Shown in pieces: positions 1 through 7,681 of a DNA stretch of 10,208 nucleotides. Made by a program: the position numbers and the translations under genes. Every line of letters begins with the position of its first letter. Position 1 is the stretch's first letter. Source of the DNA: Halocaridina rubra (Eukaryota > Arthropoda > Malacostraca > Decapoda > Atyidae); NCBI GenBank assembly GCA_037179515.1, contig JAXCGZ010017945.1:22501-32708 (forward strand). Reading direction: 5' to 3'. The notes below the pieces were generated by a model. It saw nothing but the letters and a program-made list of their open reading frames with translations. It had not been told where the DNA came from and did not search any database.

Positions 1-276
1 ACAATTTCACAGACATGGTAATATTTCTTGATTTCTCACGTACATATAGGATCACCGTCTATCTCAAGCCTATTTAGTAGATTTGTGTTGGTTTTGGCTT
101 AATTTTACTGCCGCATTCTTTTTTTTTTTTTTTGAATGTTACTAGAGACTTTTTTTTTCTTTTTCGACAGCTTTTCCCATTTGCATCTAGGGCCCTCTGT
201 ATTCACTAGATTAATGCACACTAGTGGATGTTTCATTTCTCACTTGAAAGTCGGACCATCCATCTTATTAAAGAAA

Positions 277-515
277 GGCGGAACACTCATCTCCAAGAAA
301 GAAAGAAATGGTAGAGTAACAGAGAGAGGACGCATATGGGTGGGTGAGGATGCTTAACTCTCCGCATGGATAAGTGCCATCCCTTTACCAGAGAGAAAGA
401 AGAAATTGTAGAGCAAGACAGTATGAACGTGGGAGGCAGAGGATGTTTATATCTCAAATTGGATGGAACACACACATCTCCGAGAATAACTATTATATGA
501 TTGTAGGGTAAATTG
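277..515. repeat. Degenerate ~92-bp minisatellite, about 2.6 units
   Basis: Three consecutive stretches starting near 277, 368 and 461 share an order of motifs: a GGATGGAA/GGCGGAA-like opening, CATCTCC or CATCCC, a GAGAAAGAA purine run, TTGTAGAG/TGGTAGAG, then GGGTGGGTGAGGATG or GGGAGGCAGAGGATG. Spacing is 91 and 93 bp and the third unit stops around 515, where the retrotransposon begins. The short open frames across this stretch on both strands are products of the repeat and show no recognisable domain. The alignment was made by eye, so the unit edges are approximate. Confidence 0.55.
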
Positions 516-985
516 TAGTACAAACATTGATTTTAAGTATTCTCAACTACTGTCTAAGTGTTTGGGGTTCCACGACTAAGACCCAGATGTTACGAGTGAA
601 AAGGCTCCAGAATTTTGCTGCAAGAGTTGCCATAGGGGGGGTGCATAAATATGATCACGTGACTCCCCTCTTTGAGAGATTGGGTTGGCTAAGGATGGAC
701 ATGAAGTTCATATATAATATCTGTCTTTTAGTTTTTAAAATAAATCATGGAATATTACCGGAATGGCTCTTCTCATTGCCAACAGTTAATCAAGTGCGTA
801 TCAATAACGTCAACACCAGATATCAGAATTCTTTTTACGTGCCCAGAACTTCCACTGATATTGGGGCAAGAGCCTTAAATGTAATGGGCCCGAGACTTTG
901 GAACTCTTTACCCGCAAACTTAAGAAGCTGCCAAACATTACCCTCACTTAAATCTCATCTTTTAAATCACCTACTTAATAAGTGA
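512..985 (+). pseudogene. LINE reverse transcriptase, C-terminal fragment
   Basis: The frame is open from 512, just after a TAA at 509-511, to a TGA at the end. It gives about 157 residues, a small part of a full ORF2 protein of roughly 900-1000 residues. Recognisable C-terminal LINE features in order are: ILNYCLSVWG (residues ~11-20), the basic LQNFAARVAIGG stretch, a PLFERLGWL motif, and ARALNVMGPRLWNSLPANLRS near the end. These occur downstream of the catalytic palm in jockey/CR1/L2-like elements. The YxDD catalytic motif and the endonuclease are absent, so the fragment cannot be active. No true initiation codon is expected; translation from the TTG at 527 would be an artefact of truncation. 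The frame has no internal stops, which suggests a fairly recent insertion. Confidence 0.85.
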
Positions 986-1153
986 TTTTAGTCTCATTAT
1001 TATCCTCCCATTGGGTAGACGAAGTGTACGTATGCATATTTTAATGTGTAAATTTTTGATTTTGTGCTTTGCAAATTTCATTTGTTTTATTTTGACATTT
1101 TACATTGTAATTTGTAATTAGATTAATTATCATGTAATAGCCATTTTTGATGG

Positions 1154-1159
1154 AATAAA
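1154..1159 (+). promoter_or_regulatory. LINE polyadenylation signal AATAAA
   Basis: A canonical AATAAA lies 3 bp before the first of the TTTGAC tail repeats and about 170 bp after the reverse transcriptase stop codon. This is the expected place for the 3' processing signal of a LINE transcript. Confidence 0.55.
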
Positions 1160-1186
1160 GTTTTTGACTTTGACTTTGACTTTGAC

Positions 1187-1318
<132 letters not shown>

Positions 1319-1401
1319 TTCCCGGAAGAATACAAATATTTCATTGAATGCCAGAGGCTTAGCTTGAGTGTTGACATTTGTATGCTACTATATATTAAAT
1401 T

Positions 1402-1510
1402 TTCTTCTTCTTCTTCTTCTTCTTCTTCTTCTTCTTCTTCTTCTGCTTCTTCTTCTTCTTCTTCTTCTTCTTCTCTTCTTCTTCTTCTTCTTCTTCTTCT
1501 TCTTCTTCTA
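1402..1510. repeat. (TTC)n microsatellite with few interruptions
   Basis: The tract is tandem TTC/CTT triplets from about 1402 to 1510, with one TGC change near 1444-1446 and a phase shift near 1473-1476. The poly-Ser/poly-Leu frame across it is an artefact. The ~250 bp that follow, up to the next CT tract, contain a 12-bp perfect inverted repeat (1562-1573 with 1616-1627) and otherwise nothing recognisable. Confidence 0.96.
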
Positions 1511-1759
1511 GGAGATTTGACTTTTGTTCTGGCTCATATTTTTAATATCCGATTCCTTTTTGAACAAACCAGAGTCTTCTCACTTTATCCTAGCTTGGGA
1601 CTCTCGCCCTTGTTTTCTGGTTTGTTCCCCCAGCGTCTGGATTCTCGCATCATAGGCCTCTCAGGCAATTTAACTATCTGAAGATAACTTTGATGAGAGA
1701 GATGAGAGTTAACCTTACTCTGTTTATATTGTACATGTAAAGTGAAGTTCTTGAGGGTG

Positions 1760-1894
<135 letters not shown>

Positions 1895-2111
1895 GAAATA
1901 ACTAAATTATTAATGGCAGTTTGATAGAAGGTTTCCATTATAGATGTTTTAGGAGAATCCTAATGTAATATGATATTGTCTAAATTCTCTTTTATTATTG
2001 TCTCTCGTAAATGGTTTGAGTGACAGTCTTCACCAGTCAATATTGATAGCTCTGTATATGTGTGTGTATATGTGCTTGAGGAACAGAGAGAAAGTGAGAG
2101 AATTTTGAGTT

Positions 2112-2320
2112 TATACATACATGCATACATATACACATACACACACATGCATATTTACATACATACATGCATGCATACAAATACATACATACATGCATTC
2201 ATACATACATACATACATACATCATACATACATATATACATACATACATACATATATTCACATACATACACGCATACACATATATGGATACATACATACA
2301 AACAGACAGAAGGCAGACAG
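2112..2320. repeat. Imperfect TACA/ATAC tetranucleotide tract
   Basis: The tract is built mainly of TACA units mixed with TGCA, CACA and TATA variants, and decays into AGACAGACAGGC near 2310-2330. A GT-rich stretch at 2054-2075 just upstream is roughly complementary to the CA-rich start, so local hairpins are possible. Open frames rich in His, Thr, Tyr and Ile across it are repeat artefacts. Confidence 0.93.
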
Positions 2321-2610
2321 GCAAACCACTTCTACCGCTTATTAAATAATAAACATCCTTTAATGATAAGTGGCAGATTGTCATATTGTCTGTAATCGCT
2401 TGTATGGTAACGCTTTGAAGCTAAGTGATATGCTTTGAAGCTCTCTGGAATGAATTGAAGCATTATTAAATGAACATTTAAACTATGCCATTCATATGCT
2501 AATAAGCTGGGAATGTTATTTCTCTATTCTGGAATGGCTTTTAGACAATTCCTAGTTCTCTGGAATGAGTTGTGTATGTCTATTAGTGATGTAGCATGGT
2601 CTGAGTGTAT
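2321..2610. other. AT-rich intergenic DNA, no gene seen
   Basis: No convincing coding frame, RNA gene or element end is visible. Short echoes occur, such as GCTTTGAAGCT twice near 2410-2440, and CTGGAATG at 2444, 2529 and 2560. They may be worn copies of the repeat that is clearer immediately downstream, but the spacing is irregular. Confidence 0.5.
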
Positions 2611-2860
2611 TGTTCATATGTCTGAAACCGTTTATGTCAATGCAATTCACTGTCACTACTTACCTGAGCTTAATTGCTCTGTATATATGTAAGAAGTCTG
2701 CTTATACATATGTAAATATCTTTTTGTGATGTGTAATGATTGAAATGGATTGTAAATATGTCTGAATTCTGTTTAAACATTTACAAGTGCCTTTTTTGAC
2801 GTATCATGACTTTATTGTTTTGTATATATGTCTGAAGTCATTTGAAATATTTGTGAATTA
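2611..2860. repeat. Degenerate ~70-bp minisatellite, ~3.5 units
   Basis: A TGTAxATATGTxxGAA motif recurs at 2611, 2680, 2751 and 2821, giving periods of 69, 71 and 70 bp. The clearest pair is the units at 2680 and 2751: both continue with TCTGxTTAxACAT, then CTTTTT and TGAxGTxTxATGA at the same offsets. The first unit is more diverged and the last is partial. The unit length is not a multiple of three and no frame runs through the array, so it is non-coding. Confidence 0.6.
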
Positions 2861-2889
2861 ACATCATCCTCGTCTTACTTCCAACCTTC

Positions 2890-3010
2890 AGGGAGCAGGC
2901 CAATTATTCTCGGTGCCGGTCCTAAGGCCGTATTAATAGAGAGATTTTGCCTCAGGAAGGGAATCTAGCTATGAAATTCTGAACCAACTCTTTATGCTAG
3001 ATCCCAAGAG
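2890..3010 (+). mobile_element. Probable RTE-like LINE 3' relic
   Basis: The stretch has GGTGCCGGTCCTAAGGCCG (2912-2930), then TAATAGAGAGATTTTGCCTCAGGAAGGGAAT-like sequence (2933-2963), then GAACCAACTC near 2981. From memory, this resembles a motif series found near the 3' end of RTE-type LINEs in many animals (GGTGCCGGTCCCAAGCCC, GGGTTGCGTCAGGAAGGGCATC). Substitutions relative to that pattern, and the lack of any open frame, indicate an old fragment. The identification rests on recall of a motif and should be treated as provisional. Confidence 0.4.
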
Positions 3011-3730
3011 GCTGTTGAAAACAGCCACCTTTTATTGTTCGTACATGGGAAGATATTCCGATAAGGAAATGTTTTAAACAATTGTCAAAATTCTTTTCAG
3101 TGTATCTTTAGATTTTCTAGTGATTTGTAATGATGTCATTTAATCAAATCATTTCATCAAATCGATATATTGACATTAATACTATTTTTGTATACGGTAT
3201 ATATTTAAAGGAAACATTTGGCCAGACAAATTTTAGGTGAAAGAGCCAGAGGAAAATTATTTAAAACTTAAAAATAAGTCGTAAGTTCAAGAATTTTTGG
3301 CTGTCGGACATTACAGCAGAAAATCCTTGAACACTAACCCTGTGGTTGACACAAGCCTCGTGGTGGTGAATTGGGAGGGAATTGTGACAGTCCTTTATCC
3401 CCAAGGAGTTGAGATGAATGAGTGGGGTGAATTGGCGTCTTGTGAATGAGTGTGTGCTTTGACTTAGCCAAGGGGAATTGCGGCCATTGTTTATGCCTAT
3501 ATGTATCGAATGCTGACTATGCAATAAAACTGTCTCAATTCATTATGCTCCCACTTCCCAACCTCACTGGCTGGGTGGGTTCTTTCCCTAGCTCCAGCAC
3601 TAACGGTTAGAGGTTTCTTAATTAAGACCATCAGCGGTGCAATCTGTAAAGACTTATTTATACTGTGATGGATTGTGTTTGACCTGTAATTTCTTATCAT
3701 TGTCAGGGACCGCTATATATCGTATAATTT
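3011..3730. other. Intergenic stretch with no recognised gene
   Basis: The first half is AT-rich and featureless. From about 3290 to 3620 the base composition is noticeably less AT-rich, and a minus-strand open frame of 87 codons (3261-3524) crosses it. It has no recognisable domain and no supporting signal. An AATAAA occurs on the plus strand at 3522-3527, but no coding frame leads to it. This may be a piece of an unrecognised transposon or an exon, and the sequence alone cannot decide. Confidence 0.4.
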
Positions 3731-3731
3731 T

Positions 3732-3820
3732 CATATATGACAAACTTTTTATTTGAATAATGTAAAGGCCTATAGAACAAGGAGGAGAATTCATTGTGAA
3801 AACAAGACTAGAATGTGGTT
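3732..3820 (+). repeat. Diverged direct repeat, copy 1 (SINE-body-like)
   Basis: This segment aligns by eye with 4088-4176 at an offset of 356-357 bp. Shared landmarks in order are CAxATATGA, TTTATTTGAATAATGTA against ATATTTAAATACTGTA, GGCCTATAGA against TGCCTATAGG, and AAGGAGGAGAA against AGAGGAGGCGAA. The two copies bracket a tRNA-like module, so they may be the body of a SINE family rather than an independent repeat. Confidence 0.5.
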
Positions 3821-3920
3821 GGGAAATGGAAGGAAATGAAACAGGGACATTCAATAGAGTGTATGAATTTCCTTGATGTGCCACTAAGCGGAGATGAGTC
3901 CTGCTTCAATGAAGACCAAC

Positions 3921-4080
3921 GGTGGTTCAGTCGGTAACTCCTTATAATTTTATATTTATTTTTTATGATTGTAACACCAGGACGGGCCCCCCCCCAAAAA
4001 AAAAAAAAATCTGCCCTCATCGGGCCTGGTCACGAAGAAAACAAAAAGTAAAGTGCTAAAGGTTCGAATCCTGGTGAAGG
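3921..4080 (+). mobile_element. tRNA-derived SINE-like module, interrupted
   Basis: A good RNA polymerase III A-box-like sequence (GGTGGTTCAGTCGGTAA, 3921-3937) and a perfect B box (GGTTCGAATCC, 4061-4071) lie in the same orientation. They are about 125 bp apart instead of the 30-40 bp usual in a tRNA gene or tRNA-SINE head. The extra DNA contains an AT-rich run, then C9 followed by A14 (3987-4009), then TCTGCCCTCATCGGGCCTGG. It therefore looks like a tRNA-type head with an internal insertion. No cloverleaf can be folded across it, so it is not called a tRNA gene. Confidence 0.45.
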
Positions 4081-4087
4081 GTATTTT

Positions 4088-4176
4088 CACATATGATGAT
4101 GGTATATATTTAAATACTGTAGATGCCTATAGGAAAGAGGAGGCGAAATGAACGTTAACAAAATCTCGATTGAGAG
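4088..4176 (+). repeat. Diverged direct repeat, copy 2 (SINE-body-like)
   Basis: This is the partner of 3732-3820. It starts 17 bp after the B box of the tRNA-like module, the position a SINE body would occupy. Copy 1 has no clear tRNA head before it, so copy 1 may be a headless older insertion or the residue of a tandem duplication. Confidence 0.5.
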
Positions 4177-4267
4177 TAAAATGACAGAAAATTTATTAGA
4201 TTTTGTAATCAGATATAGCTTGGTATGGGGTGTACAGACTGTCGGAAGAGCATGGCGATGTATTTAT

Positions 4268-4447
4268 AGAATTTTTTTCTTTTTATAATTTATGTGTCTA
4301 TGTGAGTCCCCGTTTGGGGGTGGACACAGATGGATTGATGCTGGGGAATTAAGTATGGATGGTCTTAATGTTATCTTATGTGAGTTCGAACATAGGTCCA
4401 TCAGTTCTTGAGTTGAACACTCTACCAATTATAGTCTGGGATGAGAT
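4268..4447 (-). mobile_element. tRNA-derived SINE, minus strand
   Basis: Read on the minus strand, the element starts with a tRNA-like head. An A-box-like TATAATTGGTAGAGT (4433-4419) is followed by TTCAACTCAAGAACTGATGG and a B-box-like GTTCGAACTC (4391-4382), at tRNA-like spacing. A ~90-bp body follows, containing CCACCCCCAAACGGGGACTC (4322-4303), and it ends in an A-rich tail, ATAAAAAGAAAAAAA (about 4285-4268). Head, body and A-rich tail in that order fit a SINE. Deviations from Pol III consensus and from a closed cloverleaf argue against a functional tRNA gene. Confidence 0.5.
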
Positions 4448-4499
4448 GCAGTGCTAGGAAATATAAAATGGATCAAATTAGTTTAACATGGAGCGCAGA

Positions 4500-4970
4500 A
4501 GTGTGATTTTTTTTTTTTTTACATTTTCGTTGTTTTATGCTTCATTATTATTATTATTATTATTCATCCTTATGTTTCCTCCTAACCATCTTTTGTAAGG
4601 TTTTCGGCAAATATAAAGAAATTCAGTAGACTATAATAGTTCAGAAGTTTGAGGATAATTAGTGGATAAAAATTTATTCATTTAATTAGGAAGTAGATGC
4701 CGTTTCTTTTATATTGAATAAATTCTTTGCTTAGTAGGTACTAGAAAATTGGCTTTTAAGTATAAGAAAAGAAATGGAAATCTTCTTTTAAAGCACTAAA
4801 AGAAAAGAAAGAAAACTGCAGGAGCTAGGGTTATAGAGCTCTAGAAAGGAGGAAGAAGGAAAAACTTTTTTCTAGGATTTTAAAGTTAGAGATTCCAATA
4901 TATTCAGAATAAAGCTGTTTACTCTTAGACTACGTAGGTGGTAGAGTATAGGTACTACCTGGAGTGCGTA
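4500..4970. other. AT-rich intergenic DNA with short simple runs
   Basis: The stretch contains a T14 run (4507-4520), a short (ATT)7 microsatellite (about 4543-4564), and a purine-rich patch of AAGAAAAGAAA-type sequence at 4768-4865. No coding frame or element terminus is apparent. Confidence 0.6.
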
Positions 4971-4971
4971 G

Positions 4972-5083
<112 letters not shown>

Positions 5084-5144
5084 TAACTTACTAGAATCAC
5101 ATTGCTGTAATGATACCCTAATATTCTTGTATTTAAGAAGTCAT

Positions 5145-5282
<138 letters not shown>

Positions 5283-5308
5283 CACATATTATTAGCATAG
5301 AGCACTAA

Positions 5309-5465
5309 ATGGTAAGGAAACCCATCAGTGAAAAAACACATAGAAAAAATAACGCTATATTTCGGGTTCTAACTGGACCTCTTCTCAAGCACAAGTGATT
5401 AAGAAGGGGCCAGTTAGGACCCGAAGTATAAAGTTATTTTGTTATTTCACTGATGGGCGTCCTTA

Positions 5466-5469
<4 letters not shown>
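5309..5469. repeat. Large near-perfect palindrome with 2-nt centre
   Basis: The left arm (5309-5392) and right arm (5395-5469) are inverted copies. The left arm reads ATGGTAAGGAAACCCATCAG and the minus strand of the right arm reads ATGGTAAGGACGCCCATCAG. Further in, TTCGGGTTCTAACTGGACC pairs with the inverse of GGCCAGTTAGGACCCGAA. The inner ends (CTTCTCAAGCAC and GTGATTAAGAAG) almost meet, leaving two A bases in the centre. A small length difference lies in the A-rich part of the arms. (AT)n tracts lie on both sides. It could be two head-to-head insertions of one short element with an AT tail, or a fold-back element. Confidence 0.9.

Positions 5470-5551
<82 letters not shown>
5468..5551. repeat. 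(AT)n microsatellite, right of palindrome
   Basis: The tract is an uninterrupted AT dinucleotide run beginning at the last base pair of the palindrome's right arm, with no spacer between them. The ~270 bp that follow to 5825 are AT-rich, with no gene or repeat recognised. Confidence 0.97.
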
Positions 5552-5553
<2 letters not shown>

Positions 5554-5825
5554 ATAAATACGTTAAATATAAAATATATGAACATCTTGATAAACGGTCA
5601 AATGAGAAAAAAAGTATTGTTACAAATGCATGAATAAGACTTGATATAATTTCATTACGTGCTCTCATATGTAATTTTCTTAATGATTGGATTGCATTAT
5701 TTGAATTAAAAACCTTTGGTACACTTATATCATAATTATACTACTTAAGATTGCATTCTATCACACATTGGTTACATATTGTGAATAATGGTTTCCTAAA
5801 CCCTTTCTTTGCCATGCTGATATTC

Positions 5826-5853
5826 AGCATTTTTCTGTTAACAGAAAAATGCT
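5826..5853. repeat. 28-bp perfect palindrome
   Basis: The 14-base arm AGCATTTTTCTGTT (5826-5839) is followed immediately by its exact reverse complement (5840-5853), with centre TT/AA. The last bases of the palindrome run into a CT dinucleotide tract. Confidence 0.95.
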
Positions 5854-5885
5854 CTCTCTCTCTCTCTCTCTCTCCTCTCTCTCTC
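5852..5885. repeat. Short (CT)n microsatellite
   Basis: The tract is about 17 CT units with one CC break near 5874-5875, starting from the final CT of the 28-bp palindrome. Confidence 0.93.
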
Positions 5886-5908
5886 CACGCTAAAATAGAT
5901 GATTAAAA

Positions 5909-5987
5909 TGTGTGATATATTCGTGTTTGTGAATGTGTATGTTTATGTATGTGTATGTGTCTGTGTCTGTGAGTGTGTGAATGTATG
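5909..5987. repeat. Degenerate GT-rich / GTAT tract
   Basis: The tract is irregular TGTG, TGTAT, TGTCTG and GAGTGTG units without a strict period, probably an old (GT)n or (GTAT)n microsatellite. Confidence 0.75.
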
Positions 5988-5999
5988 ATTTTAGGGTTT

Positions 6000-6250
6000 C
6001 GCTCTTCCCACGGAGCTCATCAGGTAGGTTTAACTATTTCAAGGTAATTTTGATTAATTTCATTTATTTTTATTTATATTATTTTCATTTTTAATAGTTG
6101 GACCCTACGACCCTATTTCTTATTCATTTAATCATTACTATTCGTTCGCTATTACAAGTACCAGTGTCATTTTATTAAGTTTTTTTATTTTATTTTATTT
6201 ATTGTAGATTTATTTTTCTTTTTTACTTTCTTATTTTGCATATTTTTTTT
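6000..6250. other. T-rich leader before the tandem triplet
   Basis: This is AT-rich DNA that becomes T-rich from about 6178 (TTTTTTATTTTATTTTATTT). It resembles the T-rich spacers that separate the downstream tandem units. No coding frame or RNA gene is seen. Confidence 0.5.
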
Positions 6251-6915
6251 TGCCTCTATAATTACGACTTAAAGAATTATAGGTATGAAACATCAAAATC
6301 TAATGTTTTATCGCCTTTTAAAGAATATAATATTATTTTCTATTCATGTAATTTCTTGACCTTTGACTATTCGAAATGAAAATGCTATTAATAATTATTT
6401 TATATAATTTTGTGTTTTTAATTTTTTTAATTTTTAAGTTTTTAATTTTTTTATATTACTTTTTTACTTTTTATATTTTCATTTTTGCCTCTATAACTAC
6501 GACTAAAATATTATAGGTATGAAAACTCGCAATCTAATGTTTTGTCGCCTTTTAAAGAATATATTATTTCCTATTCATGTAATTTGTTGACCTTTGACTA
6601 TTCGAAATGAAAATACTATTAATAAATATTTTATATAATTTTGTGTAATTTTTATTTTTTTATTTTATTTTATTGTATGTTTTTTATATTTTTATTTTTA
6701 TATTTGCCTCTATAGCTACGACTAAAAAAATTATAGGTATGAAAACTGGAAATATAATGTTTTATCTCAATTTAAAGACTATAATATTATTTCCTATTCA
6801 TGTAATTTATTGACCTTTGACTATTCGAAATGAAAATGCTATTAATAATTATTTTATATAATTTTATTTTTTTATTTTTTTTTATTTTTTTTTTTATTTA
6901 TTTTTTTTATTTTTT
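6251..6915. repeat. Three tandem copies of a 219-235-bp unit
   Basis: Each copy opens with TGCCTCTATA then TACGACT at 6251, 6486 and 6705, giving periods of 235 and 219 bp. The shared core of ~165 bp includes ATTATAGGTATGAAAAC, TCTAATGTTTT, CCTATTCATGTAATTT, TTGACCTTTGACTATTCGAA, ATGAAAAT and ATTTTATATAATTTT. After the core comes a T-rich spacer of variable length, which accounts for most of the period difference. The core is well conserved and lacks an open frame. On the minus strand each copy reads as a core followed by an A-rich tail, which would fit repeated insertion of a SINE-like unit. Plain tandem duplication is simpler. Confidence 0.92.
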
Positions 6916-7123
6916 TTACCTAAATTGATTTGCTAAATTGGTAGCTTAATATATCCGAGATCCATCTCACAAATCAACATTCTTCGCCTTTTCTTTTTCT
7001 TAATCATCCACACTCTGTCCACTTCACTTGCCAAGAAATTCTTTCCTACTCATTCCAAGTTTTGCAACCAGCCCCGTTTCAGAAAAAAATTTAGAGCCAA
7101 TTGAGTCCGGAATAGAACTGATC

Positions 7124-7360
7124 CCATGCCAGGCAAAGGAAGTGGCTAGCTCAGAGCGTGCCGCCACATGCTATGAACCCTCCAATTCCCAAGGCAGTGG
7201 CTGTCTCAAAGCATGCTGCCACATGCTATGAACCCTCCACTGCCATGCCAGGCAAAGTAAGTGGCTAGCTCAGAGCGTGCCGCCACATGCTATGAACCCT
7301 CCATTCCCAAGGCAGTGGCTGGCTCAGAGCATGCTGCCACATGCTATGAACCCTCCCCTG
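7124..7360. repeat. Four-copy minisatellite with 119-bp dimeric order
   Basis: Monomers begin with GTGGCT at 7142, 7197, 7261 and 7315 and end in CCACATGCTATGAACCCTCC. Copies 1 and 3 carry CTAGCTCAGAGCGTGCCG; copies 2 and 4 carry variants with AAGCATGCTG or GAGCATGCTG. This produces a higher-order repeat: CCATGCCAGGCAAAG occurs at 7124 and again at 7243. Spacings of 55, 64 and 54 bp are not all multiples of three, so the plus-strand frames that cross it (7028-7231 and 7261-7716) are unlikely to be genes. It lies 320-560 bp past the stop codon of the minus-strand gene and may be in its 3' UTR or flank. Confidence 0.9.
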
Positions 7361-7681
7361 CCAGGGCCATGCACGGAACCAGAACTATGCATACCATCGT
7401 CAATACAACTCTTAACTTCTCCTTGGCGGTGCCAGTGCAAAAGGCCAGCATTGTGACATCAAACACATTTCTCTCAACTTCTTCTTGTGGCTCTCTCGTT
7501 TCCATTCTTCTGAAGGATTTTAACCCACGAAACTTTTGGCATCTTCACTGTCGCAGCCCTTCAACAAATGTTACTCAGTATATCACAGGTTCATCTTATA
7601 AGTCACCACATCCGATCACTTCAGGTTTTGCCAGTCTTCTTCTTGATAATATTTACATGCCTTTGCTTATTATCACGTGTC

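Larger units (their letters stand above)
512..1186 (+). mobile_element. 5'-truncated non-LTR retrotransposon (LINE) 3' end
   Basis: The segment holds the C-terminal end of a LINE reverse transcriptase frame, a ~200-bp 3' UTR, an AATAAA signal at 1154-1159 and a tail of four TTTGAC units at 1163-1186. A short-repeat tail instead of poly(A) is typical of the CR1/L2-type branch of non-LTR elements, and 5' truncation is the normal result of incomplete target-primed reverse transcription. The break lies near 510, immediately after the 92-bp minisatellite. The tail merges into a long CT tract. The clade assignment (jockey/CR1/L2 group) is by motif style and is not certain. Confidence 0.8.

Noticed and set aside
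287..523. Minus-strand 78-codon frame with internally similar segments (PPTFILSCSTISSFSL and PPICVLSLLLYHFFLS)
   Set aside because: The internal similarity is the translated 92-bp minisatellite; the period is not a multiple of three across all units and no family is recognised.
3261..3884. Minus-strand frames of 87, 67 and 76 codons
   Set aside because: They overlap one another in different frames, with no domain, no codon pattern and no splice or start context to support any of them.
3921..4080. Functional tRNA gene
   Set aside because: The A and B boxes are too far apart and no acceptor or anticodon stem can be drawn; it is better explained as a SINE-like relic.
5340..5445. Hammerhead ribozyme or Penelope-type terminal repeat in the palindrome arms (GAAGAGGTCC...ACCCGAAA pattern)
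   Set aside because: The stem-then-GAAA look is suggestive, but the conserved CUGANGA core is not present in either arm, so no ribozyme is called.
7344..7505. A 53-codon minus-strand ATG frame with a hydrophobic segment (LRVVLTMVCIVLVPCMALAG)
   Set aside because: It is short, ends inside the minisatellite, and has no supporting signal. It could be a signal-anchor peptide or a 3' exon, but chance is the simpler reading without transcript evidence.
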